DNA from: an uncultured Bacteroidales bacterium
GTDB lineage: Bacteria; Bacteroidota; Bacteroidia; Bacteroidales; Muribaculaceae
DNA: 64,000 nucleotides
Direction of reading: 5' to 3'
NCBI GenBank assembly: GCA_902774055.1
Contig: CACYGX010000003.1
Coordinates: 50,702 to 114,701 of the forward strand
Part shown: one piece after another, positions 51,602 to 59,973 of the stretch
Layout of the letters: each line of letters begins with the position of its first letter
How positions within the stretch are numbered: position 1 is the first letter of the stretch
Position numbers and translations under genes: made by a program
The notes under the pieces: generated by a model
Databases searched by the model: none
Seen by the model: only the letters and a program-made list of their open reading frames with translations
Told to the model about the DNA's origin: nothing

Positions 51602-52135
51602 TTAGGAGTTAAGTTTTGTCATGTGATAGCCCATGGCCTTGAGTTGCACGGCCATGCCCATCTGGTACATGCACTGCAGCCCGCCAACATAGGCCTTGAA
51701 GGCATCGACCGTTCCTGGCTCAATATCGAGGCCGAAAATGGCACGCTTGGTGCGCTCGGCACAGTCGCCCACCAGGTTCTGAGTCTCCTCGGCGGCATCA
51801 CCGTGCAAGTCGAGCACTTCGTCGAGGATATACTCGTCCATGTTGTCAAAACCCCGCTTGTCGCGCAAGTAAAGGTACAGGTTCTCGATTTTATCATATT
51901 TCTCCCAGTCCACATCCCAGAACTTGGCCACAGCCATGGCGACAAACATCATCCAGCCCAGCGAGGCCACAGGATAGTTGGCAAATTCACGGGCTCCGTC
52001 AGGCAGGTAGGCCTCGGCGATGGCGGGCCACTTGGCCTCGACATCGGGGCACTCGGGCAAGCGTTCGTCAACGGCTTCGCGCCTGATGAGGTAACGATGC
52101 AGGTCATCGAGCATCTTGGTAGCAAAATCTTCCAT
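51602..52135 (-). CDS. Conserved-looking hypothetical protein, about 177 residues
   Basis: This is a soluble, acidic, helix-rich protein (MEDFATKMLDDLHRYLIRRE, then WMMFVAMAVAKFWDVDWEKY and LYLYLRDKRGFDNMDEYILD). I do not recognise the family. It has no signal peptide and no metal-binding pattern; the central WMMFVAMAVAKF stretch is hydrophobic but short. It is the first gene of the operon with the flavoprotein and methyltransferase (eight-base gap to the former), driven by the promoter at 52160-52191. A role in the same, unknown, redox or methylation process is only positional inference. Confidence 0.65.
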   Translation of the reverse strand: MEDFATKMLDDLHRYLIRREAVDERLPECPDVEAKWPAIAEAYLPDGAREFANYPVASLGWMMFVAMAVAKFWDVDWEKYDKIENLYLYLRDKRGFDNMDEYILDEVLDLHGDAAEETQNLVGDCAERTKRAIFGLDIEPGTVDAFKAYVGGLQCMYQMGMAVQLKAMGYHMTKLNS

Positions 52136-52159
52136 AACAATCAGTTTTTAAAAACCTAA

Positions 52160-52191
52160 CAAAAGTACAGAAAAAACCATTCACAACCAAA
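52160..52191 (-). promoter_or_regulatory. Bacteroidetes-type promoter for the hypothetical/flavoprotein/methyltransferase operon
   Basis: On the minus strand TTTG (52191-52188) is followed after 20 bases by TACTTTTG (52167-52160), 25 bases before the start codon. Confidence 0.65.
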
Positions 52192-52299
52192 TCCACCCCA
52201 CAAATCCTCACAATCTAACCAAAAAACCAACTACAACAACGATATGATTAAACAACAAGAAAGACAAGAAATACGACCCACTGATTAACAAGAATTCAT

Positions 52300-52557
52300 A
52301 TTGTTCTTATTGTCTTTCTTGTCGTCTAAAACAAAATGTGCGCCAGCCCCTAAAACCTAAAACCTAAAAAATATGCACCAGCCCCCTAAAACCTAAAACC
52401 TAAATGTATGCGCCAGCCCATCAGTTGAATCCGTTTAATTCGCCGACAGAAAAAAGTGTGCGGATGCCCCCTAAAGCCTAAATGTATGCGGCAGCCCACT
52501 AAAACCTAAAACCTAAAGCCTAAAGCCTAATAATAACCCTAAAGCCTAAAAGTTTGA
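52300..52557. repeat. CCTAAA(A/G) heptamer-rich intergenic block, copy 1
   Basis: A region with many CCTAAAA or CCTAAAG heptamers, alternating with variants of ATGCGCCAGCCC. It begins TTGTCTTTCTTGTCGTCTAAAA, a sequence closely repeated at about 55887 (TTGTCTTTCTTGCCATCTAAAA). It holds no gene. It lies on the opposite side of the broken LRR gene from copy 2. Confidence 0.8.
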
Positions 52558-52561
52558 GGGA

Positions 52562-52605
52562 TAGAAAAAGGTGTGGCTCCCAACCTTGGGAAAGCCACAC
52601 CTTGC
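52562..52605 (-). terminator. Intrinsic terminator of the BspA-like gene
   Basis: AAGGTGTGGCT pairs with AGCCACACCTT; the inner CCCAACCTTGGG also pairs. On the minus strand CCTTTTTC follows. It lies 40 bases after the stop codon at 52645. Confidence 0.85.
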
Positions 52606-52644
52606 TATAACTTATTGGTGAGAAATTTTTCTCTAAGTCAGGGA

Positions 52645-55458
52645 TCAAACGCCCAGCAGCATGTCGATCAGAGCGCTGACGTCGGCGATTGTCATATAGC
52701 CATCACCATTTACATCGGCTCCAGCAGGATAGTTGCTAGTGCCATCCAGGAGGAGGTCGATGAGGGCGCTGACGTCGGCAATCGTCACTTCCTGGTCGCC
52801 GTTCACGTCACCAGGCGTGTATGCAGCGGTAATGGCGACGTTATCAACAGCGAAGTAGTCACCAGGAGGATTTACGCTACCGTCTTTCTGGTAGCTCCAG
52901 GTCAACGTGTGAGAACCAGCGGGAATGGTTGCCGTGAAGCTCTCCCAGTCGTTATCGCGAGCTCCGTAACTGAACTGTTCCGTTCCGTCAATCGAGAAAG
53001 TGCATACGTCATAAGACGTGCCCTCGCCCCATGCTTTGAAGTCAAAGGATACTATTGACTCCTCTGTCACGGTTACATTAGCCGTCATCGTTGACGAACC
53101 GCTGTCAACACCAGCACAGCCCGACTGGGCATATACGCGAGTACCGTCGCCCTTCACCGTCCAAGGATAAGTGCCCGATGAAGAAAAGTTGATGTTTCCG
53201 CCGTCAACGTTCAGCGCATACTTCAGCTCACTGACACCGTTGGGCAGAATCACGTAGAAGTTCTCCCAGTAATCAGCTGCCTTGTAGCGGTCGAGGGCAA
53301 CCATCGAGGGAACATATAGTTTAGTGTCGGTGTAATGGCTGCTCATGAACGTGTTGCTCTGGATAGTGGGTGGCGTAGCTGCTTTACTATTAATCCAGGT
53401 CAAAGCAGTGCAGCCATTGAAGGCGTTAGCATTAATGGTGCTCACATTTTGGCCCATGGTCACATATTTCAAGCCTGAACAACCACTAAAGGCGTCCTGC
53501 TCAATGGTGGAAACGCCATTAGGAATGGTTATGTTGGTTAGTGATACACATGACTTAAACGCAGATTTAGGAATCGATGGGAAGCCACCATTCGAAACGA
53601 AATTGGTTAAACTTGAACAATCCTCAAAAACATTATCACCTAATGAAGCAGGTCCTGAATAAAAATAGGCCGTGGTAAGTCCCGTACATTTCTTGAACGC
53701 ACTTTCTCCAATATATGATATCGCGTAATTACTGGTGCTAGTAAAACTTGTCAGGTTCGGACAATTATAGAAGGCTTCTACACCAATGTAAGCATTATAA
53801 GAAGCATTTATCACTACTGATGTTAGATTCGGACAATCTTTAAAGGCTCGATCTCCTATACCCATCAAAAAATACTGGATACCATTATGGACCACAAATG
53901 AAGGCAAGTTCACTGTACCACTGTAGGTACCGTAATTAGTATCCTTGTAGGTCAACTCAACGGCTAGTCCTCCTACTATGTTGTAATAAAAACCGCCTTC
54001 TTCAAAATCATAGACCCTTTCTTGGATATTATTGAAGTTGCGCCAGTAGTTTGCAGATTGATAAGCGCTCTTATAGCCACGAGCCACTTTGAGTGTCACA
54101 GTGCTGTAGTGGTTGCTCATGAAAGTGTTGCTCTGAATCGTGGGCGGCTCGCTGTAACTTGTAACAATCGCCAGCGAAGTGCAGCCGGAGAAGGCGTTGG
54201 CACCGATACTGTTCACTCCGTAGCCCCACGTCACGCTCGTCAAGCCTGCGCAGTCTTTAAAGGCATCCTGCTCGATAGTGGCCACATTGTTGCTGATGGT
54301 CACCGACGTCAGGTCTCCTTGGTTGCGCAATGAGGGTGTCTCGCCGGAACTGTTTAGCATCATGGTGGGTGTCTCACAGAAAGCACTCGCACCGATGGCG
54401 GTTACGTTATAGGTCTTGTCGGAGTAGCTGTCGTAAGCGGTCATTGGGATGGTGACATCGCCTCGATAAGAATAATCACCATAACCATACCAACTAATAC
54501 TATTGTATCCGTATTTGTTGACCACCATGGCGGTGCTGCTGCCGCTGATGTTGTAATAGATGCCGCCCGTGTAGAAGTCGTAAAGCTGTTCTGTACTAAT
54601 ACTCGTGAAGTTGCTCCATCTCAAGGCGGCAGCGTATAGGCTTTGCGAATACGGCCCGTGAACAGTAACCTTATGGCGCTTATAGGGGTTCATGAAGTTG
54701 TTGCTGCTGTCAAAGGTGCCAAAGGTGTTGCTTTCGATGTGGGGAGGGTTTAGCGCTTTGCTATATATGTCCACAGCACGGAGCGCGGGGTTGCCATACA
54801 TGGTATCTTCGCCTCTGAAATCCAAGGCATATTCCATAATTAATTCCACCGACTTGCCGATGGTGAATTATGTAATCGATGTGCATTTAACAAAGGCGTA
54901 ATTGCCAATGTATGTCACCTTATCAGGGATTACCACTTCGGTCAATGCTTCGCACCCTTGGAAAGCGTAGCTGTCGATTTCTTCCACATTGCTGCCAATG
55001 GTCAAATCGGCCAATCGGTGACAATCTCCAAATGCATTTTTACCAATGTAAATAACAGAATTAGGAATGGATACGCTGGTTAAATTGTAGTTAAAATAAA
55101 AAGCACACTCCTCTATTCTAGTTACTGTGGTTGGAATTGACAAACTTGTAATGCTATAGGTTTGGGGGTTTAAGGGGCTGCCACCTTCTGGGCGGACCCA
55201 AAAAGCAAACTCACCAATTGCTGTTACAGTATAAGTTGTTCCGTTATTGGTCACAGTGCTAGGGATAGAGATATCACCAACGTATTCAGTATGGGCATCG
55301 TCGCGATAGGTTACTTCAACGGTGTTGCTGCCCGTGATGTTGTAGTAAAATGTCTTGCCGTTGTAAACCGCTGAGAAGTCATAGGCGGTGGCGCTTAGGG
55401 CACTTGAGAGGCACGCCACTAGGGCGAGCAGTTTAAGGAAAAGTAATTGCTTTTTCAT
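52645..55458 (-). pseudogene. BspA-type leucine-rich repeat protein with dockerin, broken by an in-frame TAA
   Basis: From ATG 55458 (MKKQLLFLKLLALVACLSSA, signal peptide) the frame codes BspA LRR_5 repeats (IGNYAFVKCTSIT) until TAA at 54870-54868. The same frame continues after the stop as FTIGKSVELIMEYALDF, which fits the LRR pattern, through further repeats (SIGANAFSGCTSLAIV, IEQDAFSGCSGLKYV). After that come a carbohydrate-module-like region (SFDFKAWGEGTSYDV) and two dockerin repeats (GDVNGDQEVTIADVSALIDL, ADVNGDGYMTIADVSALIDM). The stop is TAAT, an efficient terminator, so readthrough is unlikely; TCA to TAA is one base. The intact protein would be 936 residues and surface-exposed. A GTG at 54849 could only start a signal-less fragment. 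Confidence 0.82.
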
Positions 55459-55796
55459 AATATTCAACTGGTGCCTCCTGAGTCCCCCGAATTTGGCTCT
55501 TAATAGTTGGGTAAATGAAAAGCGCAGGGACTTTGTTTGCCTGTTCACCTACTTAGAGGCATCGCCAAACGCCCTTGCACCGCGAACAGTCATCCCCACG
55601 CTTGGCCTTATGGTCAAGCCCTCTCCCATGGCTGGGGGATGGCAAACCACTCAACCAGCGACGGAGCGTTGTTGACTGCCTTTGACCTGTGCAAAATTTT
55701 GGCGAATTTTCTAAGTAAGGTCAAAAACAAAACGCTTTCGTCTTGTTTACTAATATGTCTTGCTCGGCAGCGGGACATGCCCACCACTTCACGATG
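55459..55796 (-). promoter_or_regulatory. Structured ~330-base 5' leader of the BspA-like gene
   Basis: Between the promoter at 55797-55828 and ATG 55458 lies a long untranslated stretch. On either strand CATCCCC at 55591-55597 pairs with GGGGATG at 55635-55641 and encloses GCTTGGCC-TTAT-GGTCAAGC. The arrangement is a closing 7-bp stem with an internal 8-bp hairpin (one mismatch). No known riboswitch consensus was recognised. It may be a cis-regulatory RNA or a remnant of a mobile element. Confidence 0.45.
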
Positions 55797-55828
55797 CAAA
55801 TTTAGCATTATAAAACGAAAAACCCAAA
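55797..55828 (-). promoter_or_regulatory. Bacteroidetes-type promoter of the BspA-like gene
   Basis: On the minus strand TTTG (55828-55825), 20 bases, then TAAATTTG (55804-55797). The fit to the consensus is complete. Confidence 0.7.
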
Positions 55829-55879
55829 AAAAACATAAAAAATATAGAAAAAACACACCTAATCATTTAAATCTGGTTT

Positions 55880-56095
55880 TGTATTCCTTGTCTTTCTTGC
55901 CATCTAAAAACAAACATGCGCCAGCCCCTAAAGCCTAAATGTATGCGCCAGCCCACCTAAAGCCTAAATGTATGCGCCAGCCCACCTAAAGCCTAAAACC
56001 TAAAACCTAAAGCCTATAGTTCGTTTAATTCGCGAAATTCGCAGTTAAAAATACTTAGCGCTTTAGCGTCTTAGCGTGATCCCCCTAAAACCTAA
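55880..56095. repeat. CCTAAA(A/G) heptamer block with 29-bp units, copy 2
   Basis: GCCTAAATGTATGCGCCAGC recurs at 55933 and 55962 and GCCTAAA again at 55991, an exact 29-base period. Heptamers CCTAAAA/CCTAAAG follow. The start TTGTCTTTCTTG(C) is shared with copy 1 at about 52310. Later CTTTAGCGTCTTAGCGTG-type sequence and TTTAATTCG occur. No gene. It is in the same orientation as copy 1. Confidence 0.85.
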
Positions 56096-56134
56096 AAATG
56101 CTTTTTGACATGGTGAAGGAGGCGGACTGGATTA

Positions 56135-56142
56135 TAATTTTG
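56135..56142 (+). promoter_or_regulatory. Candidate -7 box of the phage-like module
   Basis: TAATTTTG fits the -7 consensus 42 bases before the portal start. The only TTTG upstream is 27 bases away rather than 19-21, so the promoter is uncertain. Confidence 0.4.
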
Positions 56143-56184
56143 CAGCGTCGATAGGACACAACCATTTTTAAAACCTACAATAGC

Positions 56185-57609
56185 ATGAAAACACCAACCA
56201 CCAACGAACAGCACAAGCGCGTGCTGCATGCCGCCTACCAGGCCTGGATGAACGCCGCCGGGCTGCGGCAAGCCCGACTGAGGAACAAACGGTTCACCTA
56301 TGGCGACCAGTGGGGCGACCTGGTAAAGGATTATCAAGGCCGCGTGATGACCGAGGGCGAACACCTGGCCAGCCAGGGTTGCGAGAGGATCACCAACAAC
56401 CTGATCCGTCAACTGGTCAAGACCATCGTCGGCCGATTCCGCTGCCAGTACATCAAGCATGACGAGGATGACGCAAAATCGATGATGAACAGCGTGCGCG
56501 CTGACAATGAACTAGACGAACTCGACAGCCGTGCCCTCGAGGAGTTCCTGATCTCGGGGTGCTGCATCCAGCGCGTGGACCTCCATCACGAGCCGGGCGA
56601 GAGCGAGCGCGTGAGGGTCGATAACGTGAATGTCAACCAACTGTTTGCCGGCACGATGAATGACACCCGCGCCCTGGACTGCGAACTCATCGGGCAACTG
56701 CATGACCTGAACATCGCCCAACTGCTGCGCCGCGTTGCAGGCGGCAACCAGCGCAAGGCGGCATGGGTGCGACGGCTATACACCGACGGGGCCGAGAGCC
56801 GCATGACCGACTTCACAACCCGCCTGGGGGCCGATTCTCAGTTGGGAACGGGATTTTGGCACGCCCATGACGGCAAGTGCCGCGCCATCGAGGTGTGGAC
56901 CCTCGAGAGCCGCGAAGTCGTCGTGTGCCACAACCGCCGCGAGGGGACACTCAGCCTGGAGCCCGCCAGCCTGGCCCACCGCTTCAAGAACCGACCCGAA
57001 GTGACCACCCGCTGGGACATCGCCACCGTGTGGCACTGCCGCTGGTTCAGCCCGATGGGCGACCTGCTGTGCGAGTATGACTCACCATGGCCTCACGGCA
57101 GCCACCCGTTTGTCATCAAACTCTATCCGCTCACCGATGGCGAGGTACATGCCGTCGTCGAAGACATCATCGACACGCAGAAGCACGTCAACCGCATGAT
57201 TTCGCTGCTCGACCAGGTGATGCGCTCCAGTGCCAAGGGGGTGCTGCTATTTCCCGAAACCGCCCTGCCCGACGGCTGGACGTGGGAGGACGCACGACGC
57301 TGCTGGTCTAGCGCCAACGGCCTGCTGCCCTACAATCCGCGCTACAGCGAAGCCAAACCCGAGCAGGTGAGCGCCAATGGCACGAACATCGGTGCCTACC
57401 AGATGATTGAGTTGCAGATGAAGCTATTCGAGGAAATCAGCGGCGTGAGCGGTGCCCTGCAGGGTAAGGATCCTACGTTCAAGAGCGCCAACGTCTATCA
57501 ACTGCAAAGCGAGAACGCCAACATCGCCTTGAGCGACGTGTATGACACGTTCGAGGCCTTCAGGCGGCAACGGGACCGCAAAATCCAAGCATTAGTTTCT
57601 ATTTCCTAG
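56185..57609 (+). CDS. Phage portal protein (P22-like)
   Basis: This 474-residue protein has the layout of portal proteins. An N-terminal helical wing includes RFTYGDQWGDLVKDYQGRVM (GDQW motif) and ERITNNLIRQLVKTIVGRFR. Then come mixed beta segments (VRVDNVNVNQLFAGTMND) and the long stem helix VVEDIIDTQKHVNRMISLLD with MRSSAKGVLLFPE. The C-terminal part, ISGVSGALQGKDPTFKSANV, has the SGVSGALQG turn seen in Bacteroidetes phage portals. In a phage the dodecamer forms the DNA entry ring of the head. Here it stands first in a four-gene set, with no terminase gene next to it. It is 34 bases from the next gene. Confidence 0.75.
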   Translation: MKTPTTNEQHKRVLHAAYQAWMNAAGLRQARLRNKRFTYGDQWGDLVKDYQGRVMTEGEHLASQGCERITNNLIRQLVKTIVGRFRCQYIKHDEDDAKSMMNSVRADNELDELDSRALEEFLISGCCIQRVDLHHEPGESERVRVDNVNVNQLFAGTMNDTRALDCELIGQLHDLNIAQLLRRVAGGNQRKAAWVRRLYTDGAESRMTDFTTRLGADSQLGTGFWHAHDGKCRAIEVWTLESREVVVCHNRREGTLSLEPASLAHRFKNRPEVTTRWDIATVWHCRWFSPMGDLLCEYDSPWPHGSHPFVIKLYPLTDGEVHAVVEDIIDTQKHVNRMISLLDQVMRSSAKGVLLFPETALPDGWTWEDARRCWSSANGLLPYNPRYSEAKPEQVSANGTNIGAYQMIELQMKLFEEISGVSGALQGKDPTFKSANVYQLQSENANIALSDVYDTFEAFRRQRDRKIQALVSIS

Positions 57610-57643
57610 CCATTTATCAATATCTTTTAATCTACTTTTTATC

Positions 57644-58048
57644 ATGAAAAACGAAGAAGAAAACCATGAACTGCAAGAGGCGACACCCGTGGTCACGCCA
57701 CCGCCTTTTCGCCCGAGTGAAGAAAGTGAAAATGCCCAGGAGCCGACCGCCTCCCCCACCCTTGCCGAGAAAATTGCGGCAATAGGGCTCGACGAGGAGA
57801 CTGCCGAGCGCATCAGGCAACTCACGCTAGAGCTCGACGCCCAGAGCGTCACTACCGACCTGCTCGCCACGCTCGCCCGTGGCATCACCCACGACGCCGA
57901 CGTGCAAAATGCCGACGCAGCGGGCTTCCTGCGGGGCCGCAACGAGAAAATCGAGACCGTGCTGCATCAATGTCCCGACAACGGCGACGAGTCGGTATCC
58001 ACACCCGTTTTTCCCCGCTACTGCCGCCGCAGCATTTGGGATGATTAA
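57644..58048 (+). CDS. Small acidic phage-like protein (scaffold candidate)
   Basis: This 134-residue protein has an acidic and disordered N-terminus (MKNEEENHELQEATPVVTPP, FRPSEESENAQEPTASPT), then helices (LAEKIAAIGLDEETAERIRQ, TLELDAQSVTTDLLATLARG) and a Cys-containing tail. No motif identifies it. The position between portal and capsid genes and the acid helical character suit a scaffolding or capsid-assembly protein, but that is inference. The 90 bases behind it contain five consecutive heptamers of ATTAAAC type just before the capsid gene. Confidence 0.55.
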   Translation: MKNEEENHELQEATPVVTPPPFRPSEESENAQEPTASPTLAEKIAAIGLDEETAERIRQLTLELDAQSVTTDLLATLARGITHDADVQNADAAGFLRGRNEKIETVLHQCPDNGDESVSTPVFPRYCRRSIWDD

Positions 58049-58073
58049 GAGTTAAAGCGTAAGGCGTCAGCCC

Positions 58074-58108
58074 ATTAAACATTAAACATTAAACATTATC
58101 CATTAACC
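58074..58108 (+). repeat. ATTAAAC heptamer tandem repeat before the capsid gene
   Basis: ATTAAAC occurs three times in a row (58074-58094), followed in the same seven-base phase by ATTATCC and ATTAACC. ACGGCCGCAGGCCGT then forms a small palindrome at 58109-58123. The repeat lies about 30 bases upstream of the start codon. Confidence 0.85.
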
Positions 58109-58138
58109 ACGGCCGCAGGCCGTCTAAATCTACAAACC

Positions 58139-59542
58139 ATGAACAACAGTAAGTTTTTCAAGGCGATGCGCTGGATGCGCCGCCACAAGAAGTTAATCCT
58201 CTTTGTATTCATCATGATTCTCATCGCTATCCTGGCATCGTGCATCACCGGTGGCGCACCGGGAGCGACACTGGCAGTGGGAATGATCATCACTGGCGTC
58301 GAGGAAGGCAATCACGTTGTTGACGGTCCGCTCACGACCGACCTCGCCCATGAGGGCGCTCCCGACCTGCTGCTCAACGAGATTGACCAGCAGATCGTGA
58401 AAATCCGCCCCATGTCAACGCCCATCGACCAGATTTCGCGATATGCCGGCAGCAAGCACAGCGGCAGCATGGTCGTGGATTACTACAGCGTGGACACCAA
58501 GCCCACAATGGCGCAACTCATCGAGGATATTGAGGAAACCGAGAATCCCAGCGATGAGTCGCCCATGACCGTCATCCACACCAACAACAACGACATCTTT
58601 GACCCGACCGACACCATCCTGGTGCAGAATGTTTCGGGATATGAAAGCGATGGCCAGACCGAGAGCGACCAGGACCTGATGCTCTACGTCATCGGGCGCG
58701 ACGCTAACGGTGTCACCGTCATGGCGGTCAACGGTCCCACGATCAACGGTGTCCCCAACTGCTTCCCCGAGGTAACGAGCGGCTCGACCCTGGTGCGCAT
58801 GGGACGTGCAGCCAGCGAACTCGATGTGCAGTCGCCTCAATTCGAGTCCCTTCCCAAGAAGAACCGCAACCTGTGCCAGATCTTCAAGATGCAGGTCGAG
58901 CAATCCACCCTGCAGCGCCTGGCCAACAAGGAGGTGGGCTGGACCATGAGCGACCAGGAGGAAGCCGCCGTCTATGACATGCGCATGGGTATGGAGAAAT
59001 CCTACCTCTTCGGCGTAGCACGCCAGATGTGGGATCCCATCAAGAAGGAGCACGTCTATTTCACTGGCGGCATCTGGAGCCAGGCCGGCAAGGACTTCGT
59101 GCTGGAGAAGAGTGTGGACCTCACGGTGAGCAAGATGGTGGACCTGATGCGCGAGGCCTGCACGGGCAATTCGGGCAGCAAGCGCAAAATCCTGATCGGT
59201 GGCAGCGGACTCATCAGCCGCATCAGCAAGTTGGACTACACCCGCATTATCACCGCTGGCCAGCATGTGAGTAAATGGGGCATAGATTTCACCGAGTTGC
59301 GAAGTAAATTTGGTTGCCTGTATCTGCTTCTGAGTGAGGTGTTTGACGAGGTAGGCATGGAAGACGAGGGTATCGTCATCGATCCCGAGTATATCCAGAA
59401 GTACACCCACATCCCCTTCAGCACCGAGCAACTCAACCTCAAGAAGAGCGGTGTGCGCAACGTGGACGCACTGGTGATGACCGAGGCTTCGTGTCTGGTA
59501 CTGCGCTACCCCAAGGCACACATGCGCATCACCACCGTATGA
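58139..59542 (+). CDS. Phage major capsid-like protein with an N-terminal membrane-anchor or lipoprotein-like leader
   Basis: This is a 467-residue protein. The capsid part starts around residue 60 (VVDGPLTTDLAHEGAPDLLL, then NEIDQQIVKIRPMSTPIDQI) and runs through VSGYESDG, RMGRAASELD, NRNLCQIFKMQVEQS and KRKILIGGSGLISR, to CLVLRYPKAHMRIT; this is typical of capsid proteins of Bacteroidetes phages and prophages. Unusually, residues 1-18 are basic (MNNSKFFKAMRWMRRHKK), followed by LILFVFIMILIAI and LASC, a perfect lipobox, then ITGGAPGATLAVGMIITG. A cytoplasmic capsid protein should not need that. The stop overlaps the M15 start by four bases (ATGA). Alternative starts inside the leader are possible. 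Confidence 0.72.
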   Translation: MNNSKFFKAMRWMRRHKKLILFVFIMILIAILASCITGGAPGATLAVGMIITGVEEGNHVVDGPLTTDLAHEGAPDLLLNEIDQQIVKIRPMSTPIDQISRYAGSKHSGSMVVDYYSVDTKPTMAQLIEDIEETENPSDESPMTVIHTNNNDIFDPTDTILVQNVSGYESDGQTESDQDLMLYVIGRDANGVTVMAVNGPTINGVPNCFPEVTSGSTLVRMGRAASELDVQSPQFESLPKKNRNLCQIFKMQVEQSTLQRLANKEVGWTMSDQEEAAVYDMRMGMEKSYLFGVARQMWDPIKKEHVYFTGGIWSQAGKDFVLEKSVDLTVSKMVDLMREACTGNSGSKRKILIGGSGLISRISKLDYTRIITAGQHVSKWGIDFTELRSKFGCLYLLLSEVFDEVGMEDEGIVIDPEYIQKYTHIPFSTEQLNLKKSGVRNVDALVMTEASCLVLRYPKAHMRITTV

Positions 59543-59937
59543 GGTACTTCACCATCCCGGAACTCACACGGTCGGCCACCGCGCGGCGACTGGGCATCAA
59601 CAACACGCCACCACCCAGTGCTATCGAGGCGCTCAACCGCCTCGTGGACAACGTGCTCGACCCGCTGCGCGAGGCATGGGGAGGGCCCATCAGGGTCAAT
59701 AGCGGATTTCGGTGCCCAGCGCTGAACAAGGCCGTGGGTGGCACGCCCACCAGCCAGCACCAGTATGGCGAAGCCGCCGACATCACCGTCGGCTCGCGTA
59801 GCGGTAACCGCCGCCTGCTAGCCCTCATCAAGCGATTGGACCTGCCTGTGGACCAATGCATTGACGAGAAAGGCTGCCGCTGGATCCACGTGAGCCACCG
59901 CACGGGCCGCAACCGCCGCATGTACATGAAATTCTAG
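59539..59937 (+). CDS. M15-family peptidase (phage-type endolysin)
   Basis: This 132-residue protein starts at ATG 59539 (MRYFTIPELTRSATARRLGI), overlapping the capsid stop by four bases. Motifs are IRVNSGFRCPALNKAVGGTP, SQHQYGEAADITV (His-x6-Asp of the zinc site) and WIHVSH (third zinc ligand), as in M15A D-Ala-D-Ala peptidases. There is no signal peptide. It would cleave peptidoglycan cross-links, as phage endolysins do at lysis or head assembly. Here it is translationally coupled to the capsid gene rather than to a holin. A hairpin terminator follows at 59974-60052. Confidence 0.88.
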   Translation: MRYFTIPELTRSATARRLGINNTPPPSAIEALNRLVDNVLDPLREAWGGPIRVNSGFRCPALNKAVGGTPTSQHQYGEAADITVGSRSGNRRLLALIKRLDLPVDQCIDEKGCRWIHVSHRTGRNRRMYMKF

Positions 59938-59973
59938 TCTAGTGTTGCTAGACAAAGGATTCTAACTATTTTA

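Noticed and set aside
54849-54867. Independent GTG start for the C-terminal half of the BspA-like protein
   Set aside because: It would begin inside a leucine-rich repeat without a signal peptide; one gene with an in-frame stop explains both halves better.
55537-55938. Protein-coding frames in the leader region (133 and 80 codons on opposite strands)
   Set aside because: They run across promoter and repeat sequences, have no family-like composition and contradict the promoter and start of the BspA-like gene.
58139-59542. Crass-like or encapsulin family for the capsid protein
   Set aside because: The adjacent portal and M15 genes fit a tailed-phage head, and no encapsulin cargo gene or crass-specific gene is seen.
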